From Oscillatoriales cyanobacterium CG2_30_44_21 (lineage in GTDB: Bacteria; Cyanobacteriota; Cyanobacteriia; Pseudanabaenales; Pseudanabaenaceae): 43,933 nucleotides of DNA. Positions 1 through 6,988 of this stretch are shown in pieces. Each line of letters begins with the position of its first letter. Position 1 is the stretch's first letter. Both the position numbers and the translations under genes were made by a program. The stretch is taken from NCBI GenBank assembly GCA_001873375.1, contig MNZA01000196.1:1-43933 (forward strand), given 5' to 3'. Below the pieces are notes generated by a model that was given only the letters and a program-made list of their open reading frames with translations, did not search any database and was not told the DNA's origin.

Positions 1-2
1 CC

Positions 3-107
3 CTGTTTGACTTTGGTCGAGTACAAAACTTAGCCAACAACTTACAAACGAAAATGTGTCTAGCTTCGGATAATCGTTTTGAGGTAAAAGTGAAAGTAAA
101 TATTTGA
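3..107 (+). CDS. 3' end of an unidentified gene
   Basis: The frame is open from the left edge and ends with TGA at 105-107, giving the last 34 residues of a protein that ends in NRFEVKVKVNI. I do not recognise the family. A hairpin followed by a T run lies about 50 bases downstream, as expected after a gene end. The fragment is short, so the open frame could be chance. Confidence 0.4.
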   Translation: MFDFGRVQNLANNLQTKMCLASDNRFEVKVKVNI

Positions 108-158
108 CAATATGGGGGAAGTTGGATAACATTGCGGATATTATTTTTTTAATTTATT

Positions 159-191
159 GCTCCTAGTTTAACAGATTAGGAGCGCTTTTTT
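159..191 (+). terminator. Rho-independent terminator
   Basis: GCTCCTA at 159-165 pairs with TAGGAGC at 177-183 and is followed by CGC and a six-base T run. It separates the gene fragment at the left edge from the toxin-antitoxin pair. Confidence 0.6.
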
Positions 192-244
192 CTGATTATT
201 TCCTGTCGTTCAACACTTATGACTTAAAATAAAAGGTATCAACA

Positions 245-454
245 ATGCTAGAAGTCATTTTATCCCAGCAATATCAAGTCCCAATTCCACAAGAAATAAG
301 GGATTTGCTGAACTTGAAGGCAGGACAAAAGTTTACAATTTTACTACAAGGTGATTCAATTACGCTTGTGCCTAAGCCTTCTATTCAATCATTGCGTGGT
401 GTTTTAAAGGGAGCGAATATTAGCAATGTACGCGATCGCAGTGAAAGAGTATGA
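245..454 (+). CDS. vapB: AbrB/MazE-type antitoxin (VapB-like)
   Basis: The 69-residue protein has a swapped-hairpin AbrB/SpoVT fold pattern: QYQVPIPQEIRDLLNLKAGQ followed by the strand KFTILLQGDSITLVPKP. Proteins of this kind bind their own promoter and neutralise a partner toxin. The C-terminal tail (about residues 45-69, SLRGVLKGANISNVRDRSERV) is the part expected to wrap the toxin. The stop overlaps the next start as ATGA at 451-454, so the two are translationally coupled. A weak ribosome-binding site, AAGG, sits about 8 bases before the start, and an AT-rich -10-like TAAAAT lies just ahead of it. Assignment as VapB rather than another AbrB antitoxin rests on the PIN-domain partner. Confidence 0.85.
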   Translation: MLEVILSQQYQVPIPQEIRDLLNLKAGQKFTILLQGDSITLVPKPSIQSLRGVLKGANISNVRDRSERV

Positions 455-831
455 GGGCTCTTGTTGATACTTGCGGATGGATTGAGTGGCTGACAGATGG
501 GATATTAGCTGATGAATTTGCGCCCTATTTAGGCGATCTCCACAATCTAATTATTCCTACTTGCATACAGTATGAATTACATAAATGGATCTGCCGTGAG
601 CGTGATGAGGTGTTGGCGATGGAAGTTATTGCACTTACGCAACAAGCAAATGTGATTCCTTTGACAGACTCCTTGGCATTACGTGCTTCTGAGTTATCGC
701 AAAAATATAAATTGAGCTTTGCGGACTCAATTATCTATGCAACAGCACAACAAGAAAAGGTTAAGCTTATTACTGCTGATGACCATTTTAAAAATTTGCC
801 TGATGTAATTTATTTCGCTAAAAAATCTTGA
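451..831 (+). CDS. vapC: PIN-domain toxin, VapC-type ribonuclease
   Basis: The 126-residue protein has the acidic residues of a PIN-domain RNase: D6 in ALVDTCGWIEW, E42 in YELHKW, D92 in SFADSIIYATA and D110 in LITADDHF. VapC toxins cleave RNA, usually tRNA or rRNA, when freed from their antitoxin; the target cannot be predicted here. It overlaps the antitoxin gene by four bases. Length and all four acidic positions are normal, so the toxin looks intact. Confidence 0.9.
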   Translation: MRALVDTCGWIEWLTDGILADEFAPYLGDLHNLIIPTCIQYELHKWICRERDEVLAMEVIALTQQANVIPLTDSLALRASELSQKYKLSFADSIIYATAQQEKVKLITADDHFKNLPDVIYFAKKS

Positions 832-891
832 GTGGCTTTAAAGTTAATTTGAGATGTACTTGATAAATGCTGTATCGCATCGCCTAAACCT

Positions 892-996
892 ATGACTCAA
901 ACTATTAAACAAAAAGTAACACTTTATGATCGCGATCTTAATTTGTGGTTTGAAGAGGCGATTTCTTTCTTCTCAGAAAAACAGTGCTATCAGTGA
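892..996 (+). pseudogene. Probable remnant of a DUF29 gene start
   Basis: A 34-codon frame begins MTQTIKQKVTLYDRDLNLWFEE and then stops. This resembles the N-terminus of cyanobacterial DUF29 proteins, which start with a short lead followed by a Y-x-x-D-x-x-x-W motif and normally run to about 140 residues. Here the frame ends just before the palindrome at 999-1031, so the rest appears to have been lost. The family assignment comes from memory of that N-terminal motif and is tentative. Confidence 0.35.
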
Positions 997-998
997 CG

Positions 999-1031
999 AA
1001 ATCAGGAAACGGTGTAGCCATCTCCTGATTT
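999..1031. repeat. Imperfect palindrome, likely terminator of the solute-binding protein gene
   Basis: AAATCAGGA at 999-1007 pairs with TCCTGATTT at 1023-1031, with a decayed GGTGTAGCC centre that resembles the intact GGCGTAGCC core at 17689-17719. It lies 13 bases past the end of the minus-strand gene. Confidence 0.5.
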
Positions 1032-1043
1032 GTTTCTTCTTGC

Positions 1044-2840
1044 CTATGGCTGTAATTTTAATTGTTCCACATTCCACATAGCGCCAGTTACGCCCGTACT
1101 ACCTGCCAAGGCAGTCGGTTGAGCATTCTCCACGCGATCGCGAACAGCGACTAGATAGAGAGGAATTGTCAAATGAATTAGCGGCAATTGTTCTTGAACT
1201 AATTGCTGATATTCGGCGTAGATGGCTTTGCGCTTGGTTTCATCAAGCTCTTGAGCGCCCTTGATCATTAGCTCATGAATTTTCTTTTCCCAATCACTAA
1301 CTTCGCGATCGGGGAATGGTGGCTCACCGCCAACTGCACCCTTGTTAAATATATGGGAATCACCATCGGGAGCCCAGAGATTAATGGCACTGTTTGGTTC
1401 CGCACCACCTGTAAATCCGAGAATTGTCGCATCCCATTGTTTTGAGTTGTCCAGTTTGTCGGTAATAATCCGAAAGTCAACGGGATTGAAGTCAATCTTC
1501 ATGCCAATCTTTTCTAAATCATTTTTGATTTGCGCTCCCATAGGCACTCTAATTCCCAAAGGCGTTAGTAAAGTGAAGCGGACAATATTGTTTTGAGCAT
1601 CTCGCAATTGCTTCTCTGAGTCGTATTTATAGCCTGCTTGCAATAAAATCTTTTTAGCTTTTTCAGGCTGATAGTCATATACCTTGAGTCCATTCTCAAG
1701 CGCAAAGAAATAGGGACTAGATATGGAAACTGGAGAGTTTTGAGGTTGAGCTAGTCCGCGAGCAAGGTTAGTAACCATCGCTTCACGATTGATCGAATGG
1801 GCGACAGCACGGCGAAAATTAACATCATTGAACCATTTGGATTTGATAGGACTAACAAAGGGTTCATTAGTTTTGGGGTTTCTTCCTTTATTGAGATTGA
1901 ACATCATGAATGCTTGTCCAGTGGAGGGACCTGCATTGTAAATTTTGTAGCGATCGCGCTGCTCAAAACGCTTTAGCAATTGATAATCTTCACCGCGCAA
2001 CTTATACATATCGAGATCGTTGGAGCGAAATCTTAGCAGTGCCGTATCGGGTGATTCCACAATCTGCATCACTAGTTGCGGAATGATGGGACGGTCTTTT
2101 TTCCAGTAATACGGGTTTGGTTTATAAACCACCCGCTCTGAAGGGCGATATTCTTGAATCACATAGGGTCCACTACTGACAAGCTGACTAACTGGGGTGC
2201 TGAGCGTCCATGTTTCAAGGAACTTTAATTTTTTATCAGGTTTATTGGAATCTTCTTGTAAAGTCGATTCAAAAATATGTTTTGGTAAAGCGGCAATTCC
2301 GCCCATTGTTCGCAGTGCAGGGGCGAAGGGTTCGCTCAATAGGAAGGAAATACGGCGTTCATCAAGCTTCTCCACCTTGGGCAAAGTCTGAGATTGTCCG
2401 ACACGCAGGACATCGCGAGTTCCTGTGGGGATTTTTTCATTGAAAATAATATTTTGATAGGTGAATAGAAAATCATCAACGGTAAGAGGTTGACCATCAG
2501 ACCATTTCAAGTCTGGACGCAGGGTAAAGATAATTTGTTTACCATCCTGCTGAAATTCCCACTTTTCCGCAAGTTCAGGTTCTATCTCCTTAGTGATCGG
2601 ATTTTCGGTGATTAGCCCTGTGAACGTATAGCCCATCACAATGCCACTAAAAGCATCACCAATCAAAATAGGATTGAAAGTTTTAATGTCGCTATCGAGA
2701 GGGACAACCAAGCGATTTTTGAGAACTTCTGGCTTAACCGTACAACCCCAAAGCAGCAGCGAACAGAAGCCAATCAACATCAACAAAGCGATCGCTTTCC
2801 ATTGCTTAATCTTTACCTGTTTTTGCGTACTTCTTCTCAC
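1044..2840 (-). CDS. ABC transporter solute-binding lipoprotein, peptide/nickel family (SBP_bac_5)
   Basis: This is a family-5 extracytoplasmic solute-binding protein of about 598 residues, of the type that feeds oligopeptides or nickel chelates to a Dpp/Opp ABC transporter. A basic N-terminus and hydrophobic stretch end in LLLWGC, a lipobox, so the mature protein is probably lipid-anchored. Typical segments follow: NPITKEIEPELAEKWE, LRPDLKWSDGQPLTVDDF, SSGPYVIQEYRPSERVVYKP, and NDVNFRRAVAHSINREAMV. The frame also allows a TTG start two codons earlier (2846); I prefer GTG at 2840. No permease or ATPase genes lie nearby, which is common for such proteins in cyanobacteria. The substrate cannot be read from the sequence. 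Confidence 0.9.
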   Translation of the reverse strand: MRRSTQKQVKIKQWKAIALLMLIGFCSLLLWGCTVKPEVLKNRLVVPLDSDIKTFNPILIGDAFSGIVMGYTFTGLITENPITKEIEPELAEKWEFQQDGKQIIFTLRPDLKWSDGQPLTVDDFLFTYQNIIFNEKIPTGTRDVLRVGQSQTLPKVEKLDERRISFLLSEPFAPALRTMGGIAALPKHIFESTLQEDSNKPDKKLKFLETWTLSTPVSQLVSSGPYVIQEYRPSERVVYKPNPYYWKKDRPIIPQLVMQIVESPDTALLRFRSNDLDMYKLRGEDYQLLKRFEQRDRYKIYNAGPSTGQAFMMFNLNKGRNPKTNEPFVSPIKSKWFNDVNFRRAVAHSINREAMVTNLARGLAQPQNSPVSISSPYFFALENGLKVYDYQPEKAKKILLQAGYKYDSEKQLRDAQNNIVRFTLLTPLGIRVPMGAQIKNDLEKIGMKIDFNPVDFRIITDKLDNSKQWDATILGFTGGAEPNSAINLWAPDGDSHIFNKGAVGGEPPFPDREVSDWEKKIHELMIKGAQELDETKRKAIYAEYQQLVQEQLPLIHLTIPLYLVAVRDRVENAQPTALAGSTGVTGAMWNVEQLKLQP

Positions 2841-2879
2841 AATCAATCTATCTCTTAAATGGTGAATAATTTCTGCTTA

Positions 2880-2940
2880 ACAAAAATCTAAAAGCTAGTT
2901 CTGATCGCCACGCGATCAGAACTAGCTTTTAGATTTTTGT
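2880..2940. repeat. 61-nt long palindrome overlapping the ispF stop codon
   Basis: Both arms are perfectly complementary over 29 bases (ACAAAAATCTAAAAGCTAGT outward) around a CAC loop. The right arm contains the last three codons and stop of ispF, so the left arm repeats the gene end in inverted form. It sits between ispF and the solute-binding protein gene, both on the minus strand, and could act as a terminator. Confidence 0.85.
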
Positions 2941-3408
2941 CAGTAGAACAACTGCATGAACGGCGATCGCTTCTTTTTGACCGATCGCATCCATTCCTTC
3001 ATTGGTGGTTGCTTTCACGCTGACGCAATCAATTGGCAGATTCATGGCTGTAGAGAGGCGATCGCGCATAGCCTTGATGTGAGGTTTCAGTTTTGGCGCT
3101 TCAGCGATTACCATTGCGTCTAGGTTGTTAACTTGCCAGCCCTGAGCGCCGATTAGCACTTGTACTTGCTGCAATAGGATGATGCTATCTGCGCCAGCCC
3201 ATTTAGGGTCAGAAGGCGGGAAATAATGCCCGATGTCACCGAGAGCGAGCGCTCCCAGCATTGCATCCATAATCGCATGGGTCAGCACATCGGCATCGCT
3301 ATGTCCTAGCAGTCCCTTTTCGTAAGGAATTTCCACGCCGCCAAGGATTAAGCGGCGATCGCTTACTAGCCGATGCAGGTCATAGCCATTGCCAATGCGG
3401 ATTTTCAT
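2929..3408 (-). CDS. ispF: 2-C-methyl-D-erythritol 2,4-cyclodiphosphate synthase
   Basis: IspF converts 4-diphosphocytidyl-methylerythritol 2-phosphate to the 2,4-cyclodiphosphate, releasing CMP, in the plastid-type isoprenoid pathway. The 159-residue length is normal for the homotrimeric enzyme. The zinc-ligand motif GYDLHRL, the [20 protein letters not shown] block, [10 protein letters not shown], and the C-terminal [22 protein letters not shown] are all present. ATG at 3408 gives the canonical N-terminus [10 protein letters not shown]. The last codons and the stop lie inside the palindrome at 2880-2940. Confidence 0.97.
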   Translation of the reverse strand: MKIRIGNGYDLHRLVSDRRLILGGVEIPYEKGLLGHSDADVLTHAIMDAMLGALALGDIGHYFPPSDPKWAGADSIILLQQVQVLIGAQGWQVNNLDAMVIAEAPKLKPHIKAMRDRLSTAMNLPIDCVSVKATTNEGMDAIGQKEAIAVHAVVLLTKI

Positions 3409-3599
3409 AGATAATTTGCGAGGTTGCGCTAGGTTGGGTCAGGACATCAAGAGAAAGTTCTTAAATCAGCGCAGAGCGCCGCTTTCAAAAATTTCTCTGG
3501 GTTCTAATTAAGCGCAGAGCGCTGTAATACACCTAATATAATACTATTGCGGTTTTCAAATGAGTGCGTACCTATTTGAAAACAAAACATAATTTTAAA

Positions 3600-3698
3600 T
3601 AGCTCGGCTTAATTAAAAACTAAAAACCAAAAAGGTTATTCCGCCCGCTACGCGGGCGGAATAACCTTTTTGGTTTTTAATTAAGCTCATTTACTTAG
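3600..3698. repeat. Palindromic element with TAGCTCGG...TTAATTAA ends, copy 1
   Basis: A perfect stem at 3621-3679 is centred on GCCCGCTACGCGGGC. It is flanked by TAGCTCGGCTTAATTAA on the left and by TTAATTAAGCTC...ACTTAG on the right. Both ends recur at 32193, 32606, 35091 and 36473, so this is a dispersed element rather than a unique terminator. Confidence 0.8.
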
Positions 3699-3709
3699 TA
3701 CTGGTTTTG

Positions 3710-3742
3710 AGCTTTGATTTTGCCTACGGCAAAATCAAAGCT
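3710..3742. repeat. 33-nt perfect hairpin with GCC-TAC-GGC centre
   Basis: AGCTTTGATTTTGCC at 3710-3724 pairs with its exact complement at 3728-3742 around a TAC loop. It would lie inside the histidine kinase gene if the upstream TTG start at 3707 were used, which argues for the later ATG. Confidence 0.75.
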
Positions 3743-3814
3743 GCAATAAATCTAATTTCGGACGGTATACTGAAATTTACAACGAATATTGTTGACCTCA
3801 GTAGCTCCCTTTCC

Positions 3815-4927
3815 ATGATTATTGCGAGTCCAGATCTAGTTGCCATAGCGCGATCGCAAATTGTTTTATTAACCCAAAGCTTGGGTGCAGTAGCCAGTGC
3901 CATCTACATCACGGAAAATGTAGCGGAGGGGCGATCGCCTGAGCTAGTCGAAGTTGCCATCTTTCCCGCAGGAGCAATTTCGTTACCCGAAGCCTTTCCA
4001 ATAATGACGATGGGGAGCGGTGGTCTGGTGAGGCAACGCCGATTTATATTGCCATTGATTTATGAAGATACGATCCTCGGTTTTTTGATGACGGGGCGCG
4101 ATGATCGCGATTGGTTTGATTATGAACAGTCGCAGATTCAGCAAGTCGCCAACACCTTAGCGATCGCCTGTGCCTTAGATCGCCGCAATCAATGGCTGAT
4201 GTCTAGTCAACAGCGCAATTACGAAAATCAGGCTAATTTTCTCGCATCTCTATTGCATCAACTTCGCAACCCACTTACGGCAATTCGGACCTTTGGGCAA
4301 TTATTATCAAGGCGGATCATCGCTGAAGATCCCAATCAAAAGTTTGTCACAGGAATATTGCGAGAAACTCAGCATATTCAAGACCTGCTTAACGAAGTCG
4401 ATCAGCCAGTCCCTTTATTATTGATTGAGCCAGCTTCCGATCAAGCGATCTTACCCGCCGCGACAATGGAAATTGAAGAGGTGGATTTAGTCAATGTACT
4501 GGAAGGAGTATCAAGTTTTGCCAGTGCGATCGCCCAAGAAAGAAACATTCAATTTTTGACAAACATTCCATCAAGACTGCCTCAAATATTAGGGAATGAA
4601 TCGGCTTTAAGAGAAGTAATTGGGAACTTAGTGGAAAATGCCCTCAAGTACACGTCAGAGGGTGGATATGTGCTATTGGGAACCGATGTAAAACCAGATA
4701 CTGTTCACATTTATATTCAAGATACAGGGGTCGGTATTCCTGAAGCCGATATTCCGCGCTTATTTGAGCGTAATTTTCGCGGTCGGCAAGCTGATGGCAA
4801 TATTGTCGGTACGGGGCTGGGACTGGCGATCGCCAATGACTTGGTGCAGAAGATGGAAGGTAGCATTCATGTAATCAGTGAGGTTGGGAAGGGAAGTACT
4901 TTTGCCGTAACGTTAAAACGTAATTAA
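3815..4927 (+). CDS. GAF-type sensor histidine kinase
   Basis: The protein has about 370 residues, with no membrane span and so a likely cytoplasmic sensor. Residues 1-125 look like a GAF-like input domain (ARSQIVLLTQSLGAVASAIY, then FDYEQSQIQQVANTLAIACAL). A dimerisation/phosphoacceptor helix follows with H148 in LLHQLRNPLTAIRTFGQLL. The HATPase domain has an N box (EVIGNLVENALKY), G1 (DTGVGIP), an F box (RLFERNF) and G2 (GTGLGLAIANDLV). No response regulator is adjacent. I chose ATG 3815 because a TTG-started form (3707) would place a repeat hairpin in the first codons. The stop TAA is the first triplet of the palindrome 4925-4985. The signal sensed is unknown. Confidence 0.85.
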   Translation: MIIASPDLVAIARSQIVLLTQSLGAVASAIYITENVAEGRSPELVEVAIFPAGAISLPEAFPIMTMGSGGLVRQRRFILPLIYEDTILGFLMTGRDDRDWFDYEQSQIQQVANTLAIACALDRRNQWLMSSQQRNYENQANFLASLLHQLRNPLTAIRTFGQLLSRRIIAEDPNQKFVTGILRETQHIQDLLNEVDQPVPLLLIEPASDQAILPAATMEIEEVDLVNVLEGVSSFASAIAQERNIQFLTNIPSRLPQILGNESALREVIGNLVENALKYTSEGGYVLLGTDVKPDTVHIYIQDTGVGIPEADIPRLFERNFRGRQADGNIVGTGLGLAIANDLVQKMEGSIHVISEVGKGSTFAVTLKRN

Positions 4928-4985
4928 AGCGCTAAATTCTTAGGCATCGCGGCGGAGCCGCGATGCCTAAGAATTTAGCGCTTTA
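4925..4985. repeat. 61-nt palindrome between convergent genes, ATCGCGGC core
   Basis: Left and right arms are complementary over 29 bases around a GGA loop. The left edge is the stop codon of the histidine kinase, and the right arm holds the last two codons and stop of mobA. Its A-rich/T-rich arms around a GC stem fit a bidirectional terminator. The same core occurs at 38684-38743 and 40185-40237. Confidence 0.85.
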
Positions 4986-5610
4986 TCCACAGCAAGTCAG
5001 CAACAGTGTTGCAGTTGAATAAAATATTCGCATCCACTTTCGCAATCTCGATTACTTGCTGTGTTTTGAGCCATTTTTGAAACGATCGCCCACCACCTTC
5101 GACAAATTCCATCAGCGATTTCTGACATTCCCACCGATAAAACCCGCATAAAGGCTCCCATTGCTTTGATTTGATCTGACCATCTGCTAGCTCCTGATCT
5201 CGAGCAATATGCTTTGGTAAATAGGCGATCGCGTCTTCAGGTAAGTCGGCTAATTGGGCAGCCCAAGTTTTTAAAACATCACTTTTTAAGTTAGGTAGAT
5301 CGCAGGCTAATAATAATATCCAATCAGGATTAATAGAGTCTGGAGTATGGGCGATCACCTCCAATCCCTGTAAAAAACCGACCAAAGCACCTGTCAATTG
5401 CCGATCTACAACCGAAATATACTCAGAACTTGCGATCGCTGCTTGATACTGCTCACAACTACGCACCACCACATACACAGATTCCGTAACCTGTGACGCA
5501 ACGTGACAAACTTTTGCGAGCAGAGTCTCGCCGTCAATTTCCAACAGCGCCTTGTCGGTTCCCATTCGCGAACTCTTTCCCCCAGCAAGGGCGATCGCCA
5601 CAATTTTCAT
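4975..5610 (-). CDS. mobA: Molybdenum cofactor guanylyltransferase
   Basis: MobA transfers GMP from GTP to molybdopterin-molybdate to form the guanine dinucleotide cofactor. The nucleotide-binding signature LAGGKSSRMGTDKALL is at residues 8-23, and the metal-binding LLACDLPNL lies near the middle. The 211-residue length matches the family, and ATG 5610 is the natural start. The C-terminus is IKR, encoded within the palindrome arm. Molybdoenzyme genes such as nitrate reductase are not in the window. The related cytidylyltransferase MocA is the main alternative. Confidence 0.9.
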   Translation of the reverse strand: MKIVAIALAGGKSSRMGTDKALLEIDGETLLAKVCHVASQVTESVYVVVRSCEQYQAAIASSEYISVVDRQLTGALVGFLQGLEVIAHTPDSINPDWILLLACDLPNLKSDVLKTWAAQLADLPEDAIAYLPKHIARDQELADGQIKSKQWEPLCGFYRWECQKSLMEFVEGGGRSFQKWLKTQQVIEIAKVDANILFNCNTVADLLWIKR

Positions 5611-5676
5611 GCATTTACATTTCCCAGCGTTGCCGCACTTTTAAAATTTCTTTTGTTCGTAAAAAATGCTTTACAT

Positions 5677-5720
5677 CCAAGGATTTAGTGGTGCGGCGCG
5701 CCGCACCACTAAATCCTTGG
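5677..5720. repeat. 44-nt perfect palindrome without loop
   Basis: CCAAGGATTTAGTGGTGCGGCG is followed directly by its exact complement. A diverged copy with the same outer CCAA(G/A)GATT(T)AGTG arm is at 6237-6273. Confidence 0.85.
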
Positions 5721-5752
5721 GCGTAGAGGCAATTCATGAATTGCCTCTACGC
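5721..5752. repeat. 32-nt perfect palindrome containing GGCAATTCATGAATTGCC
   Basis: GCGTAGAGGCAATTCA is followed directly by its exact complement. The central 18 bases recur at 13311-13328. From memory, similar GGCAATTCATGAATTGCC repeats occur dispersed in other cyanobacteria. Confidence 0.85.
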
Positions 5753-5801
5753 ATCGTCATATTTCATAAGTTCTAAAAAGATTAAGGTAAGGGTTTACCC
5801 T

Positions 5802-5831
5802 TTGTGTCAATGTAAGCGATATCTTTATAAT
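5802..5831 (+). promoter_or_regulatory. Putative sigma-70 type promoter of the cNMP-binding gene
   Basis: TTGTGT at 5802-5807 and TATAAT at 5826-5831 are separated by 18 bases. They precede a GGAG ribosome-binding site (5843-5846) and the ATG at 5857. Confidence 0.5.
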
Positions 5832-5856
5832 TGCCTATTCTTGGAGTAAGACAGCT

Positions 5857-6225
5857 ATGTCTATTGATTTATTTAAAAATGATCCCGATTTTGTCATGAT
5901 TCCCGCAGGACAAGTGATTTTTACAAAGGGCGGAGTTGCTGATCGGATGTATGTCGTTGTTGAAGGTGAGGTGGAAATCTCCATTGATGGCAAGTTTCTC
6001 GATACTACTGGCGCAGGCGGTATTGTTGGTGAAATGGCGCTGATTGACGATAGCCCCAGAAGAGCAACGGCGATCGCCAAAACTGAGTGTAAGCTTGTGC
6101 CTATAGATGCCAAGCGGTTTAATTTTTTAGTGCAGCAAACACCTAACTTTGCCCTCAATGTGATGAAGATTATGGTTGAAAGAATCAGAAAACTAGATGC
6201 CTTAGTCTTGGCGATCGCATCCTAA
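5857..6225 (+). CDS. Stand-alone cyclic-nucleotide-binding domain protein
   Basis: The 122-residue protein is a single Crp/EAL-type cNMP-binding beta roll and carries no DNA-binding helix-turn-helix. The sequence GQVIFTKGGVADRMYVVVEG leads into the beta roll. The phosphate-binding cassette reads GEMALIDDSPRRATA, with the usual Glu and Arg. The C-terminal helix ends IMVERIRKLDALVLA. It is likely a cytosolic sensor or adaptor rather than a transcription factor; partner and ligand are unknown. It has its own promoter and a GGAG ribosome-binding site and is bounded by palindromes on both sides. Confidence 0.88.
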   Translation: MSIDLFKNDPDFVMIPAGQVIFTKGGVADRMYVVVEGEVEISIDGKFLDTTGAGGIVGEMALIDDSPRRATAIAKTECKLVPIDAKRFNFLVQQTPNFALNVMKIMVERIRKLDALVLAIAS

Positions 6226-6236
6226 CGGTTTCACAT

Positions 6237-6273
6237 CCAAAGATTAGTGCTGCGTCGCAACACTAATCCTTGG
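6237..6273. repeat. Imperfect palindrome (CCAAAGATTAGTG arm)
   Basis: Eighteen-base arms around one central base, with two mismatched pairs. It is related to the perfect palindrome at 5677-5720 and follows the cNMP-binding gene, so it may terminate it. Confidence 0.75.
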
Positions 6274-6305
6274 GTGATACAGCGATCGCCGATCCAACGA
6301 CCCAA

Positions 6306-6350
6306 AAGAAAATTAAAAAACGTTGCTTTGCAACGTTTTTTAATTTTCTT
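6306..6350. repeat. 45-nt perfect palindrome, CGTTGC-GCAACG core
   Basis: Twenty-one-base arms around a TTT loop: A-rich, then CGTTGC, and the complement. It lies between the convergent cNMP-binding and oxidase subunit III genes and fits a bidirectional terminator. The same core is at 13244, 32940, 38609 and 41392. Confidence 0.85.
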
Positions 6351-6373
6351 GGCACTGAAGTTTTAGGGCTCTT

Positions 6374-6988
6374 TTATTGCCAGACATAGATCAGCATAAA
6401 CAACACAATCCAGATCACATCGACAAAATGCCAGAAGAGCGAAGTGGACTCAATGCCATATAAACCCTTGTCATATTCATTGGGAAGGAACGATCGCACT
6501 AACATGATTAGCTGCAACAGCACACCCGTGAAAACGTGCAGACCGTGAAAGCCAGTCAGCAAATAGAAACTACCGCCAAACACGCCATCACTGAAGCCAA
6601 AGGCTAAACCACTCCATTCCACGGCTTGACCGTATAGGAAATAACTACCCATCGCGATCGTCAGGAGCCAGAAAGCGCGAAATCCCCAAAGCTGCTTCTT
6701 ATGGAGAAACTTCTCAGCAAGATAGATCGTAAAACTGCTAGAAACGAGAATGATCGTGTTAATGATTGGTTCTCTAATTTCTAAACCTGTGACACCATCA
6801 GGCAGCCAATTGAGAGAGGTGGTTTTATAGACAATATAACCAGCGAAAAAGCTAAAGAAAATTACGCTTTCAGAAAGTAGAAATACGACAAAGCCGAACA
6901 GACGATGGTCGGGATGCTCGCTATGGGAGGACTCGTGGGCAACTTCTAGAATGGGATTGTCGCTGATAGAAGCATTAACTGGTTGCAT
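6374..6988 (-). CDS. ctaE: Heme-copper oxidase subunit III (ARTO type)
   Basis: Five hydrophobic spans lie within 204 residues, matching cyanobacterial CtaE. The N-terminal HSEHPDHRLFGFVVFLLSES and the C-terminal STSLFWHFVDVIWIVLFMLIY are typical of subunit III. It is the last gene of the oxidase operon and starts 14 bases inside the end of subunit I, which indicates translational coupling. Because subunit II lacks the CuA site, I assign the set to the alternative respiratory terminal oxidase rather than to the caa3-type cytochrome oxidase. Confidence 0.92.
   Translation of the reverse strand: MQPVNASISDNPILEVAHESSHSEHPDHRLFGFVVFLLSESVIFFSFFAGYIVYKTTSLNWLPDGVTGLEIREPIINTIILVSSSFTIYLAEKFLHKKQLWGFRAFWLLTIAMGSYFLYGQAVEWSGLAFGFSDGVFGGSFYLLTGFHGLHVFTGVLLQLIMLVRSFLPNEYDKGLYGIESTSLFWHFVDVIWIVLFMLIYVWQ

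Larger units (their letters stand above)
3409..3814. other. Repeat-filled intergenic region between divergent ispF and the histidine kinase
   Basis: This gap contains two GCGC-AGA-GCGC mini-palindromes (3469-3479 and 3511-3523), an inverted repeat GTTTTCAAAT/ATTTGAAAAC at 3552-3583, the long element at 3600-3698, and a hairpin at 3710-3742. The promoters of both flanking genes must lie here, but I could not define either with confidence. Confidence 0.6.

Noticed and set aside
5677-5752. CRISPR-like array from closely spaced palindromes
   Set aside because: The two palindromes have different sequences and no spacer; there is no direct repetition at regular spacing anywhere in the window and no cas gene.
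5857-6225. Crp/Fnr transcription factor
   Set aside because: The protein ends after the cNMP-binding domain; no helix-turn-helix is encoded downstream.
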